64,000 nt of DNA from Tenrec ecaudatus (GCF_050624435.1 NC_134537.1:18162584-18226583), one strand, 5' to 3'; shown: positions 30,630 to 41,532, numbered from the stretch's first letter. The notes: generated from the letters alone by a model not told the origin. Numbers and translations are program-made.

Positions 30630-32340
30630 CAACAGAGCTATTCAAATATCTAATAGCCCAGCAACATTATGGGATCTACTGACTTCTGAAGATACATTGT
30701 GGGGACGAACTGTCATTTAAAAATCCTGTTTCAGTGGGAAATTTTTTTTTTTCAAGTCCCATGCCTCTCAGTTAAATATTTTTTGGAGCATAATCTGAAA
30801 TGTGTGAATTAATTTGTCTTTCTGTCACACAAGTGATAGTTTGAATTTAAACGCTTTACAGCTAACTTTCATATTCTTGATGTTTAAAAGATTCATATTT
30901 ATGAGCATGCTAAACAATGTTTTCCTGAAAAACATTTCTAGTATGTTTTGCTATTTCTTTAGATCAGTAAATGTTTGGAGATCAGATTCTGAGTCTGTTT
31001 CAAAAAGTGACACCCCAGAATTAGTGTCAGTTTGACATCGATCAACAATTGCTTATTGTTTTCAGGTTCATGGGGTCTGAATTGTTACAGCAAAAAACTC
31101 CCCTAAATCATCAGGGCATAGGTCTTGGTATTTAGAAAAGAATAACGTTAATATTTCAATATTTAACTAGGGATTTAATACTGGAATACCTAATAATAGG
31201 AATGTACATTACTGGTGGCCAGGTAATGTTTTATTCTGGTGTGCATCCAGTCACCATGAGTCGGAGCTGATTTGATGGTAACTAGCAACAATAACAACTT
31301 GATACAAATAACTTTTCTAGAATCATATTTAAATTATAGAACTATCCAGGTACAGCACATTCAGAGTAGCTTGCTAGTAATTGGAGCAAGGAAATAATTT
31401 TTGTTTATGGCTGATTTTATCCACTTTGTAATTTTTTTTCCAGATTGTTACCACGGAAGTGGGCATGTGGTTATGCTACGGTATCAGTATGTTTTGCAAG
31501 TTCCACCTGTAAAATGATGATTTTTACCCAGAAATAGGTTTATTGGGTAGCTTGATAACAAATTTAACAGGCAGGAGCAAGCGAAGGTAGCTATCTTTAC
31601 CCACTATGATAATGGGTGTTATATGTAACTGGGTCATAGTTTAGACTTTGCTTTCCCCCTGCATTTTCTGTTTTCAAATATTTCCTCTTTATGAATATAA
31701 GAGAAAGCACAACAAACACAAAACTAGATTTTCTTATTGTACAGTTTAAAAATGGGTAGTTGTGATAGAGTATATATATATTTAAAGACTCATGTTACTA
31801 GATTTGAAAACAATGCTTTTTGTTTTGTTTTGGAAATTAACATCTGTTTTCTAATGAACAGATTAGAAATTCCAAAGGGCTGAAAGAAATGTGTCAAGTG
31901 TAAAATGACCCTATTGTTAGGATGTTGGGTGGAAAGAAGGGGGAGGGAGTGAGTATTCAGAAGATAGCGTTTGAGTTAGGGTTTGAGTTAGGCATGGGGC
32001 CCATTTTTTCTCCTTTTCTATTCCAAGTTTTAGAAAAACCAGTAATGTGGGCTAGGAAGTGCCAGAAAGAACGGATCATGCAAATAAAGAAAGAGCTCAT
32101 CCTACAACTTAATTTGCTTTCAATATAACTTCAACAAATCCACAAGAGACTTATCTAGCCTGAGCTTTCTCATGCCCAGGGCCTGGGGTCTCTATTTTGT
32201 GAGACCTAGAGAAAAATCCTATGATTCTAACTCTGTCTTGGTCAATCCCCATAGTCATCTCTTTACTACGACGTGACGACATAAATCGATCATGAATGCT
32301 GAGGAGTTTCCTCAGTTTGTCACCCGTGACTCATTTCTTG
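30630..32340. other. Mostly unannotated AT-rich stretch
   Basis: About 1.7 kb with little recognisable content except a short AfroSINE/BovB-like 3' end at 31245-31300 ('catccagtcaccatgagtcggagctga' then 'aacaataacaac'). No exon candidates. Confidence 0.4.
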
Positions 32341-32399
32341 TTTCCCAGGTTTCTCATCCATTATCATCACCATCTAACTCACCATATTTACGTCTCCTA

Positions 32400-33755
32400 C
32401 CGATGTTCAGGCTGGATTCAGAAGAGGAGGTGGAACAAGGGCTATCATTGCCGATGTCAGAGGGAGCTTGGTTGAAAGCAGAGGAATCCAGAAAGATGCT
32501 TACCTGTGTTTTACCGACTATGCCAAGACATTCAACTTGACGAATAGCTTTGACAAGAACGAAAATTCCAGATCACTTCATCAGAACCTGTACATGGATC
32601 AAGAGGCAGTTATGTGAACAGAACAAGAAAATACTATATGGTTTAAAATTAGGAAAAGGGTGTGTCGTGGTTGTATCCTTTCACTATACTTATTAAGTCT
32701 GTATGTTGAGCAAATCATCAGAGAAACTGGATTAAATAAAGAAGAAAGTAGTATCAGGGTAGAAAGAAGGCTTATGAACGACTTGCTATGTGCAGATGAC
32801 ACAACCTTGCTGGCTGAAAGTGAGGAGGACTTGAAACACTTGCTGATGAAGATCAAGGATATCAGCCTTCACTATGGATTACAACTTAATGTAAAGAAAA
32901 TAAAAATCAGGGAGGGGAAAAAATGAGCTGATACCAAGGGTTCAGTTAGAAAGCGAATGTTTTGAGAATGACGATGGCAACAAATGTACAAATGTGCTTG
33001 ACACAATGGATGTATGTATGGCTTGCGATAAGAGTTGTGCGAGCCCCAATAAAATGATTTTTTTAAAAAAGAAAAATGGACACAATTGACCAATAAGTGC
33101 CATCATGATAAATGGAGAAAAGATTGAAGTTGTCAAGGATTGTGTCTTGCTGGATCCACATGCAATGCCCACGGAAACCACAGTCAGGAGATCAAAAGAG
33201 GAGTTGTACTGGGTAAAACAGCTGTAGGAGACCTCTTCAAAGTGATGAAAAACACGTATGTCACTTTGAACACTAAGGTGCACCTGATCTATGCCATGGT
33301 ATCTCCTATTGCCTCCTATGCATGTGAAAGTTGAACATTGAATAAAGAAACCTGAAGAAGAAGAATCAATACATTTGAATTATGGTGTTGGTAAAAAAAT
33401 AAAAATCTCAAAAGTATCATGGAGTGCCAAAAGAACAAGGAGATCTGTCCTGAGGAAGCACAGCCAGAATGCAAGGATTGCGAGACTTCTCGCATGCTTT
33501 GGCCATGTTGTCAGGAAAGAGCAGACCTGGGGAAGAACATCATGCTTGGTACAGTAGAGGGGCAGTGAAGAGAGGACAGTCCTTAAGGAGATGGATGGAC
33601 CCAGTGGCTACAAAAACGGGCTCGAATCTAGGACCAATTGTGAGGATGGTGCAGGACCGGGCAGTGCTGATATTTCTGTTGTATACAGGGTTGCTATGAG
33701 TCAGAACTGACTCTATTTCACTTAACAACAACAACAGCAACAACATTTTAAGTCT
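32400..33755 (+). mobile_element. BovB/RTE LINE, ORF2 reverse transcriptase remnant
   Basis: Translated pieces across frames give AGFRRGGGTRAIIADVRGSL, DYAKTFNLTN, CRGCILSLYLLSLYVEQIIR and LLCADDTTLLAESEEDLKHL, where the YADD-type catalytic box reads CADD. LMKIKDISLHYGLQLNVKKIK follows, and after the insert GHVV..EQTW and RWMDPVA. This order is BovB ORF2 from RT motif 2 to the C-terminus. The 3' end 'ttgctatgagtcagaactgactc' is followed by 'aacaacaacaacagcaacaac', the short-repeat tail typical of RTE elements. It is interrupted at 32907-33070 by a young retroposon. Multiple stops; inactive. A segment at 38373-38715 on the minus strand is another copy of the same region. Confidence 0.9.
32907..33070 (+). 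mobile_element. Young retroposon 3' end nested in BovB ORF2
   Basis: 'caggggaggggaaaaaatgagctg'-like start, 'gagctgataccaagggttcag', 'tgtacaaatgtgcttgacacaatgg', 'gagccccaataaaatgattttt'. BovB codons stop at LNVKKIK and resume in the linker downstream, so the insertion split the BovB ORF. Confidence 0.9.
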
Positions 33756-34034
33756 TCTACCACCTCGCCACACCCATTTGGGTTACATGAAGACTGTGAA
33801 GCCTGGAGAGTAGTTATTTAAATCTTACTCTCTTTAAACTCACTTTCTTATGAAAGTGAATTGTTGGCTCGGCTGTTTATTAGTGCTTTCTGTGCTCATC
33901 TACGAGAGGTAGATACTACTGAAGTTAATCTAATATCATCATTTTGGAGCTTTGCCTAAATCATAAACAACATCCTTGTACTAATTTATTTCTGCCAACA
34001 TTGGGTTTCCTTGGCTTAGAAATAGCCGATTCTC

Positions 34035-34212
34035 ACTCACTGCCATTAAATGGATTCTGATTTATAGTAACCCCATCGGGCAGATTAGAATACCCCTTTG
34101 GGCTTCTGAAACATGAATCTATATGAGAACAGACAGCCTTACCATTTTCCCAAGGAGAGCCTGGTGGTTAATAGCTCATTGCACATCCCATGATGCCACC
34201 GGGGCTCCTTAG
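34035..34212 (-). mobile_element. AfroSINE
   Basis: 'cactgccattaaatggattctga', 'taaccccatcgggcagattagaata', 'gggcttctgaaacatga' and 'cccatgatgccaccggggctcc'. The middle part is shortened. Confidence 0.8.
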
Positions 34213-34421
34213 ATGTAGCACCCCATTAGGGAATCAATCGCAAAAGATTTCTTGACTAGAAGGTTTTCCTTAAGAAGTAAAAAAAAAATAGCTAGATGGA
34301 TCAAGTAAAATTGATTGAAAGGAACATTTGTGATGGAATTTTTATTGCTATGCAGTTCATAATTATCCTGAGAAGTGTTAAGTGAATTTCTGTTTCATTG
34401 GGCTTTAAAAAAGCGGCTTTC

Positions 34422-34510
34422 AACAAATGTACAAATGTGCTTGACACAATGATGTATGTATGGATTGTGATAAGAGCTGTATGAGCCCCCAATAAAATGA
34501 TATATTAAAA
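34422..34510 (+). mobile_element. Young retroposon, very short 3' end
   Basis: Only about 90 bp: 'caacaaatgtacaaatgtgcttg', 'gatgtatgtatggattgtg' and 'gagcccccaataaaatgat' with tail. The TSD is imperfect: aagcggctttc (34411-34421) and aaggcggggctttc (about 34513-34526). Confidence 0.85.
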
Positions 34511-34603
34511 ACAAGGCGGGGCTTTCTTCTGAATTGCCGCAGCTTCAACTTTCTTACACGCTGAGCAGTGAATGGTACTCTCAGCTCGGTTGAGGATGTA
34601 TGC

Positions 34604-35033
34604 ATTAGTCTCGGTTGACTGCAGAGACAAATCCAGAGACATTCATATATGTGTAAGAGGGAGCTTTATATCAAAGAACAATTATAAACTGAGAAAATAT
34701 CCCAGCCCAGTCCAATCCATCAGTCCGATATTAGCCCATAAGTCCGATATTAATCCATCAATCCCTCTTCAGGCTCATACAGTCACATGCAATGATGCAA
34801 AATGCAGGAAGATCACAGGCCAGCGGGTGCAGGTCTCTGGTGCAGGTCTCCACCTGGCTCCTCCAACTCTCCAAGTGCGGCTCTTCAACAGGAAGGTGAG
34901 GGCAGAGAGAGGGAGGCCAGCCTCCAGAGACTATCTTGGTCACCTTCCAATTAAACTGGGACCTGATTGGCAGGCTAAACTCCACCCCTTCACTCTTAAT
35001 ACCCTCAAGTGGACCCGAGATGTAACTATCACC
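34604..35033 (+). mobile_element. Unnamed ~480-bp dispersed repeat, copy B
   Basis: 'gcattagtctcggttgactgcag', 'gtaagagggagctttatatcaa', 'cccatagtccgatatta'-like repeats ('cagtccgatattagcccataag'), 'aatgcaggaagatcacaggcc', 'acctgattggcaggctaaactcc', 'gatgtaactatcacc'. ATGTA occurs just before the left end and just after the right end. Homologous to copies at 8185 and 54226. Confidence 0.75.
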
Positions 35034-35254
35034 ATGTACAATATGAGAAGGGCGTTGTAGGGTTCGGGCAATTAACCATCAGGGGTAGGAGGAAACCGAT
35101 GTTTCTCTGTCATTCTACTACCTATTACAGCTTGTTTGCCTGGAATAAAGGTGAAGTGACTGCTAGTGGGACAGGTGCAGAGGATGCTCCCCACGTAGCT
35201 GAGAGTGAGGAAGAGACAACAGCTGTTACCTTCATTCCAATCTCCAGTAGTTAT

Positions 35255-35785
35255 CAATGACTATTGATGGCATGTTTGATCAGTTTTAGTCGTTGGTGCA
35301 TACATCTGAATAATGCTTGCAGGCACTGGATGTCCTTGATTCAGAGAGACATCGCATCACAGACAGTATTGTACTTCAAGATTGATCTTGAGATGTTCTC
35401 TTTGTCAGTAAATGCCACACCATTCCTCTTGACTCTCTCAATCCCGACATTGTAAACCATTGGACTTTCTGATGAAAATGTCTCATACTTTTCTATCTCA
35501 GCTCACTAAGCATAGGATTTTATTTGACTTCCGTTTTCCTAACTCTTTACATTGTACCATCCCAGTTCCCATTATTAATAGCCGTTTGTAGGTGTTTCTT
35601 CTCATTTTGAGTTGTTCCCCATCATCAGCAAATGTAAAGTCCTGAATGCTTTACTGAGTTGTTCCCCATCATCAGCAAATGCAAAGTCCTGAATGCTTTA
35701 CTCCATCCCTGTCATTATGCTGGACGGTATTATGAGAAGGCAGTTCTTCCTCAGTCCTGTTTTAGCACCTTCCAAACTGAGGGTG
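35255..35785 (-). mobile_element. BovB/RTE 5' half, part 1
   Basis: Antisense blocks 'ttttagtcgttggtgcatacatctgaata', 'gacatcgcatcacagacagtatt', 'cagtaaatgccacaccattcctctt' and 'ctgaatgctttactccatccctgtcatt' follow the N-terminal (endonuclease) half of afrotherian BovB ORF2. A 45-bp tandem duplication lies at 35611-35700. The element continues at 35960 after an AfroSINE. Confidence 0.75.
35611..35700 (+). repeat. 45-bp tandem duplication inside BovB
   Basis: The unit 'gagttgttccccatcatcag' continuing to 'cctgaatgctttact' occurs twice in direct tandem, differing at a single base (aaatgtaaag versus aaatgcaaag). Confidence 0.9.
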
Positions 35786-35958
35786 TGCCCTGGTGAGATC
35801 CTGATTATGCATTGGGTTGCTAACTACAAGGTTGACAGTTCGAACACCAGCTGCTTGAAGGGAGAAAGGCGGGGCTTTCTATTTCCTTCAATGGCTACAG
35901 TCTTGTAAACTCACAGAGGGCTGCTATGAGCTGTCATCAACTTGATGGCAGTGAGTTT
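35785..35958 (+). mobile_element. AfroSINE inside BovB
   Basis: 'gtgccctggtgagatcctgatt', 'attgggttgctaactacaagg', 'gttgacagttcgaacaccagc', 'aggcggggctttctatttcc' and the 3' end 'gctgtcatcaacttgatggcagtgag'. It separates the two BovB segments. Confidence 0.85.
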
Positions 35959-35959
35959 G

Positions 35960-36250
35960 TTTGTGTTGATTTCAGCCCCATGGGACTTGTCTTCTGGGAG
36001 GATCTCGGACAATGTTCTGCCACTCTTCTTAAGGTGCTCAGTAGGTGACAATGTTTCAGTGCTACCCACGAAGTTATCAGTGGCCAATTCAACAGATATG
36101 GATTGTTTATTCCTTCTTCGAAGTTTGGATACCCTGAAGATATTGGTTCCCTTTGGGTGACCCTGCTGACAGTCGAATACCGCGACATGACTTCCAGCAT
36201 CCCAGCTACATAAAGCCATCACAGGATGGACAAACTGAAAGACAAATGGT
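35960..36250 (-). mobile_element. BovB/RTE 5' half, part 2
   Basis: 'gggtgaccctgctgacagtcgaataccgcg', 'acatgacttccagcatcccagc' and 'gatggacaaactgaaagac' match the antisense 5' end of BovB (ggtgaccctgctggtatttgaataccgg ... cagtacgacaaactgac). The same block lies at 8975-9048. Confidence 0.7.
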
Positions 36251-36640
36251 AGGATTGTATTCTAGCACTTCCATAATAAACTGCACAATCCTGGGGGTGG
36301 TCTGTCAGTCTGTGTGGCCATTGTATTGAAGTCTTGAACTCAGCAGAAATAGTGAGTGCTGTGGTAGGGACTCTGGTGTCAGAACTGATTGGTAAGAAAG
36401 TTCGAGAAAGGAGGCATGTCCGATCTCCACTTCTTAGGTAAGAGCCTTGGGGTGTTGATGATGGTGATCCTGTCCTGTTCTGAAGAGACATGAGGTTGGA
36501 CATTGTCCTGTCATTTCACACATAATGGCAGTACTTAATACAAAAATTCATGTATACCAGTGATTCTAGCTGAAGCAGAAAGTTCCTCTCCATCAGAATC
36601 ACTAAAAGAGATTTGACTTAACCTTCAACTGGACATTTAT
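36250..36640. other. Unannotated stretch
   Basis: No repeat or gene recognised. Confidence 0.35.
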
Positions 36641-37260
36641 GGGGCTGAGAGATAACCCCTAAAGCCTTAGACATTTCCCAGTAATTGACAGTTTTTGATA
36701 AGCTTCCAGACCACACCCGGTGGCTTATGATGTGAGGGGTTTTAGGAGGAGGCCAGCAAGAGCAGCTAATCCCAGGGAGGGGCTAAGACTCAGTGCATTT
36801 TAATCATGATTGTAATGAGGCTCCAATACAAGCTCTGGACGTGGAAGCTGTTTGGTTCTTGCTTGGTGAAAGACATTGGTGCCTGTGGGAGAGTAGCAGA
36901 GTGCTTCCTGGGATAAAGCCATTCCAAACTGGAAATGCTATTAGAGCTGACCCCGTGTATTTCTTCATTTGTGTTCTTTTGAAATTTAATAAAACTGTAA
37001 TCATAAAACAGAATCAGCTGTGTGTTTTTCTAGCGAACTATCAAACTTCTGGGAGAGTGAGAGTCAGGGAAAAGAAGTGAGAGGTCAGGGATCCTCTGAA
37101 CTTCCTGCTGATATCCTGAGGGGGGTTGAGGCGACCCCGGAACTTGTAATCCACAAGTCAGAAACGATGGAGTTGTGACGACTGTAAGTTTGCAGCTGGC
37201 ACTGAAAGTTTAGTAGATGTGTTCGTCTGGAGGTCTGCGCCCTTGCACTTGTGAGGTCTG
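36640..37260 (+). mobile_element. LTR, ERVL-like
   Basis: 'gaaatttaataaaactgtaatc' (AATAAA near 36987), then 'gtgtttttctagcgaactatcaaac', 'ggggggttgaggcgaccccgg', 'cttgtaatccacaagtcagaaa' and 'gtttgcagctggcactgaaag' match in order the 3' part of a widespread mammalian LTR (ttctagcgaattatcaaacctgag ... ggctggcatctgaag). The family name is uncertain; the left end is not defined. Confidence 0.6.
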
Positions 37261-37339
37261 CTCTATAGGTCAAGGTGGTGAAATTCTGAGGAGGAAGTGG
37301 TGCATATATAGGTGCTGTAATAGAGAGTGGAGCAGAGGG

Positions 37340-37512
37340 TGGGGGAGGGAGCTGGAAAAAAAGTGAGGTTCTGATACCAAGGGCTCAAGTAGAAAGAAAA
37401 TGCTTAGAAAATGATGATGGCAACTTATGTACAGATGGGCTTGACACAGTGGATGGATGGATGGATGGTGATAAGAGCTATACACACCCCAATAAAATGA
37501 TTTTAAAAAATC
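37340..37512 (+). mobile_element. Young retroposon 3' end, 18-bp exact TSD
   Basis: The G-rich start 'tgggggagggagctgg' leads to 'ctgataccaagggctcaag', a GATG expansion replacing 'gatgtatgtatgg', and 'ccccaataaaatgatttt'. The TSD agagagtggagcagaggg occurs at 37322-37339 and 37513-37530 with no mismatch, the clearest evidence for target-primed retroposition of this family in the window. Confidence 0.95.
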
Positions 37513-37634
37513 AGAGAGTGGAGCAGAGGGGACTTGACTTGAAAATAGATTGCATTGACTGGATTGAAATTACAGTGGCAGAGAAAAGTGGGATTGCATT
37601 TTTCTTACTCACATTCATGTGTATTGTTTGTAAG

Positions 37635-38715
37635 CGCCATAGAATTGGTTACAACTCAAAGGGACCCTATGTAAATAGTATGAAACACTGCCTGGTCTCA
37701 GGTCTTCTTCACAGTTGTTGGCTATGGCTATAGCCACTGTGTCCATCCAGCTTATGGACACCGTGTCCCTTGTTGACCCTTTATCAGTGCCATAATTCAA
37801 AGGTGCCAAGTCTTCTATTTTTCTTATTCATTGTCCAGCTTTCACATGCATATGAGATGACATGGCTTGGGCCAGGCACACCTTAGTTCCCAAAGTGACA
37901 TCTTTGCTTTTGAACACATCAAACAAGTCTTTTGCAAGATTTGTCCAATGCAGTATGTCATTGAATTCCTTGACTGCTTCTTCCATGGGCATTGATTGTG
38001 GATTCAAGTGAAATGAAATCGTTGGCAGCTTCCACATTTTCTCCATTTCTCACAATGCTACTTATTGGTCCAGTTGTGAGGATTGTTGTTTTTTTATGTT
38101 GTGTTGTCATTCACATTGAAGGCTGCCTTTGATCTTCATCAGCGAGTGTTCCGAATCCGGTTGGCTTTCAACAAGCAAGGTGGTGCCATCTGCCTGTCAC
38201 AGATTTTTAATACGCCTTCCTTCAATATTGCTGCCGCTTTCTTCTTCCTGTCATCCAGATCCTCAGGTTACTTGCTTAGCAAACCGACGGACTGAATAAG
38301 TATAGTGAGAGTGTACAACCCTTCCGGCTCACCTTTCCTGATTGTAAACCATACAGTATACCTGGTTCTTATTCAAAGGACAGCCTCTTGGTTTATGCAC
38401 AGGTTCCCCAAGAGCACAATGAAGTGTTCTGGAATTCCCGTTCTTTGAAATGTTGCCCATAATTTGTTATGATTAACATAGTCAATGAAACGTAGGTAAA
38501 CATCTTTCAGGTATTCTCTGCTCTCGGTCAAGGTCCGTCTGACATCAGCAATGGTGTCTCTCATTCTCTGTCCTCTTCTCAGTTGGGCTTGCATTTCTGG
38601 CCGCTTCCTTCCTGTCAAGGCACTGCTGCGACTGCTTGTGAATGATCTACAGCAAAATTTTACTGATGTGTGGCATTGTTTGTTAATTTTTGCATTCTGT
38701 TGGCCCATTTTTAAT
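37635..38715 (-). mobile_element. BovB/RTE LINE ORF2 remnant, antisense
   Basis: On the minus strand, 38715-38400 gives QAQLRRGQRMRDTIADVRRT, LTESREYLKDVYLRFIDYVN, HNKLWATFQRTGIPEHFIVL and LGNLCINQEAV: RT motifs with the BovB order FIDY..AFD and NLY..QEA. Toward lower coordinates the frame is broken, but 'acttgcttagcaaaccgac' (around the YAEQ region), 'atcttcatcagcgagtg', 'tggtccagttgtgaggat', 'ccatgggcattgattgtggat' and 'tccagctttcacatgcatatgag' follow the antisense BovB consensus to the C-terminus. An internal deletion lies near 37780. Inactive. Confidence 0.9.
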
Positions 38716-38729
38716 ATGGTATCACCAGG

Positions 38730-38975
38730 AGAGGTCAGTCCCTGGAAAAGGACGGCTGCTTGGTAAAGAAGAAGGGCAGAGATAAGTAGGAAGGCCCTCA
38801 ATGACAGGGATGGACACATCATGGCAGCAGTGGGCTCGAACAAAACAGTTGTGAGGATGGCGCAGGGCCATGCCATCCTGCTCTGCAAAAGTTTCCAAAA
38901 GGTTTCGTTCTGTGGTGCATAGGTTTGCTATGTGTTGGAATGGACTCAATTGTACCTAACAATTGCAACCACAAC
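38730..38975 (+). mobile_element. BovB/RTE 3' end, opposite orientation
   Basis: 'aggccctcaatgacagggatgg', 'gcagtgggctcgaacaaaaca', 'gttgtgaggatggcgcagggcc', 'gtttcgttctgtggtgcatagg', 'ttgctatgtgttggaatggactc' and 'aacaattgcaacc' are the sense BovB C-terminus and tail. It abuts the antisense BovB at 38715. Confidence 0.85.
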
Positions 38976-39390
38976 CACAAGAGTTGGAATTGACTCAATG
39001 GCAGTAGTTAAAAAAATTTTTTTGGTATAGATTTTTTCTAGGTACATATTATTTAATTGGTATTATTTCATCTATAAAATTGAGCTCATCTATATATATT
39101 TATTTTTTTGAGCTCATCTCTATTAATAAGCTTAAATACCCCTGAGCAAGTGGAATTGGCAATGAAACCTAGGTCTCTCTGAGTCTGCGATCAGAGAGAT
39201 CTTATTGTGGCAAGTTACAATGAGTTCCATTTATTAGGGTGATCTACATCTTACAAAGTCATCAAGCCGCTTCTTTTTGGGAGCATATGGTAGGGGAATT
39301 ATAACAACATCCATGCTACCAAATTAATTACAAAAACAAGCACTTTTCCAGCTCTGAGTATGTGCTGACTGTTAGTATTTACTCATTTTC
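38976..39390. other. Unannotated AT-rich stretch
   Basis: 'gttggaattgactcaatggcagtag' at 38981 may be a remnant AfroSINE 3' end. The rest is unassigned. Confidence 0.35.
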
Positions 39391-39477
39391 CATTGCTGTC
39401 AAGCCAGTTAGGACTCATAATGGCATCATACGAGAGCTTATAACTACAACATGGGATTTCCAAGGGCTACACATGGA

Positions 39478-39645
39478 ACGGCTAATTGCAAAGCCTGCAT
39501 TTGGAACCCGTCAGTCGCTATGCGGGAGAAAGATGAGGCTGTCTGTACACATAAAGACTGAAAAATCTCGAGGACCCACCAGGCAGTTCTGCTCAGCTCT
39601 CTACTGTCGCTATGACGCAGAGGAAACGCGATGGCAGTCCGAGGG
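39478..39645 (+). mobile_element. AfroSINE
   Basis: 'ggctaattgcaaagcctgcattt', 'cgctatgcgggagaaagatgagg', 'ctgtctgtacacataaagactg', 'ggcagttctgctcagctc' and 'cgctatgacgcagaggaaacgcgatggcag'. The head end is diverged. Confidence 0.75.
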
Positions 39646-39775
39646 GTTGGTAAGCTTTCTGGAAGCAGACTCTCCTGAGGAATGGTCGGTTGGTTCTGCA
39701 TCATAACCTTTTATTTAGGGAAGGAATGCTTCACCACCATGCCACCAAAGTTTCTTTTTAGTATCCATTACTCAA

Positions 39776-40567
39776 AAACGCACTGCCACCGGAGTCTATT
39801 GTCACGCAGAGCAACCCTGCAGGACAGGGCAGATAGAGCCCCTGTGGGTTTCTGAGACTGTAATTCTTTTTTTTTTAAAGTCATTTTTTGGGGCTCATAC
39901 AACTCTTATCACAATCCATACACACATCAATTGTGTAAAGCACACCTATACATTCGTTGCCCTCACCATTCCCAAAATTTGCCTTCCACCTGAGTTCCTG
40001 CAATCAGCTCCTCATTCTCTTTCCTCCCTCCCCCTCCCTCCCTTCTCCTCCCTCCCTCATGAACCCTTAATAACTTATAAATTATTATTTTATCTGATCT
40101 TACACTGCCCAGTGTCTCCCTTTACCCACTTTCCTGTTGCCCATCCCCCAAAGAGGAGGTTATATGTAGATCCCCCAGATTGGTTCCCCCTTCCCTTCCC
40201 TTCCCTCCCGGTATTGCCACTCTCACCATTGGTCCTGAGGGTTCATCTGTCCTAGATTCCCTGTGTTTCCAGATCCCATCTGTACTGCTGTGCATCCTCT
40301 GGTCTAACCAGGTTTGCAAGGTAGAATTGGGATCATGATAGTTGGGAGTAGGAAGTGTTTAAGAGCTAGAGGAAGGTTGTGAGTTTCATTATTGCGACAC
40401 TGCACTCTGAGTGACCATCTCCCCCCCCCCCCACTACCCCTCTGCCCAGCTGTAGACAGCTGGAGACTACAATTCTTCAGTGGAGTAGAACGCATCGTCT
40501 GTCTCCCATGAAGTGGCTGGTAGTTTGAAGGGCTGACCATGCTGTTAGCAACCCAATGCGTAGCAGC
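39776..40567 (-). mobile_element. AfroSINE split by a retroposon
   Basis: The left part (to 39868) has 'cactgccaccggagtctattg' and 'ggcagatagagcccctgtgggtttctgagactg'; the right part resumes 'cagtggagtagaacgcatcg', 'agtggctggtagtttgaagggctgacc'. The insert lies in the 'ctgtaattctt' block. Confidence 0.9.
39869..40462 (-). mobile_element. Young retroposon nested in AfroSINE
   Basis: Starts with a T-run, then 'ttttttggggctcatacaactc', the 3' core, C/T-rich tract and 'tgtttccagatcccatctgtac'. A C-run (40423-40434) lies near its 5' side. The TSD is gagactgtaattctt (39854-39868) and gagactacaattctt (40463-40477), 13 of 15 matching. Confidence 0.9.
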
Positions 40568-41530
40568 TAGTATTTAATAGGAGAGAAAATATTCTCTATG
40601 TATTCCCATCTGGTAATAATTAAGACACTCAACGTCCACCCATCTTTTAGCTATTGTAAGGAGGAGACGAAATCCAAACTCTGGAATATCCTTAGAGCTT
40701 GAGAGGTCAATTAAGTTCAAGAGAGACCAGGAAAATGTCACACGCCTGGTGTGCATGGCAGCCAGGAGTCAGAATGTGTTTTGAAAAATTCAAGGTAAGA
40801 TCTCAGCCTCTCAATGGAATGTAATTGGCAGCCTGCATAAGAAAAGATAAACCTGGAAGACAGAGTGTCTGGTGGAAGGAAGGCTGACTTCCAGATGCAG
40901 GATACTAACTGCAGGCACTGGGAGCTTCCATTCAGATAAAAGGCTCCTCAAGGGCAGGGAAGACTTCCCTCCGCACCCCCTCCCACTCCCAGTGGGCAGT
41001 ACCCACACTAGATGCACTAGATGTGGCTGCTGAATGACACTTATCCACTGTCATCCGGATCGGCTAGGGCCACAGTCCAAAAGGTCACATTGTTATTGAA
41101 CGCAGATGACTCTGGACTTGAAAATGAGATCCAGAATATGCCCAGTCGGGTTGAGATGAGAAGGTCTGGGGAATTAGATGATCTGCATAAACCTCTAGAA
41201 AGCATCTTTTAAAGTGAAACTGACCCCCTTGGCTTTATTAATAGCTAGTGGAATGGCAGGGCACATACGCCATAGAAGAGCTCCACATGGTGGGAGAGGG
41301 AAGGCTACATCTTTTAATACCACACCTTCTCCAGCAGCTAAAGTGATAGCCGCCGAGTGGAAGCTGCCAACAGAACACGGCAAAAGTGGCCAGCGCCCCG
41401 CAGCCCTGAGCTGCTGGATTACATTCAGGCTCTGCAGCGAGAACAGGAAAATTTCACCTCTGCCGTGATCACACATGAGTGCTCCGTGGGTCTGCAGCTG
41501 AAATCAGTGGGAGCCGAAGGTTGGAAAGGA
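40568..41530. other. Unannotated stretch
   Basis: About 1 kb without a recognised repeat. Several overlapping short open frames on both strands at 41195-41572 have no recognisable domain. Confidence 0.4.
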
Positions 41531-41532
41531 AA

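Noticed and set aside
34572-35060. 162-codon plus-strand frame
   Set aside because: It lies almost wholly in copy B of the unnamed dispersed repeat; the equivalent frame is broken in copies A and C.
38373-38888. 171-codon minus-strand frame as a possible functional reverse transcriptase gene
   Set aside because: Only its second half is BovB in frame; the first half is the opposite-strand BovB 3' end read antisense, and the catalytic YADD region is outside and broken.
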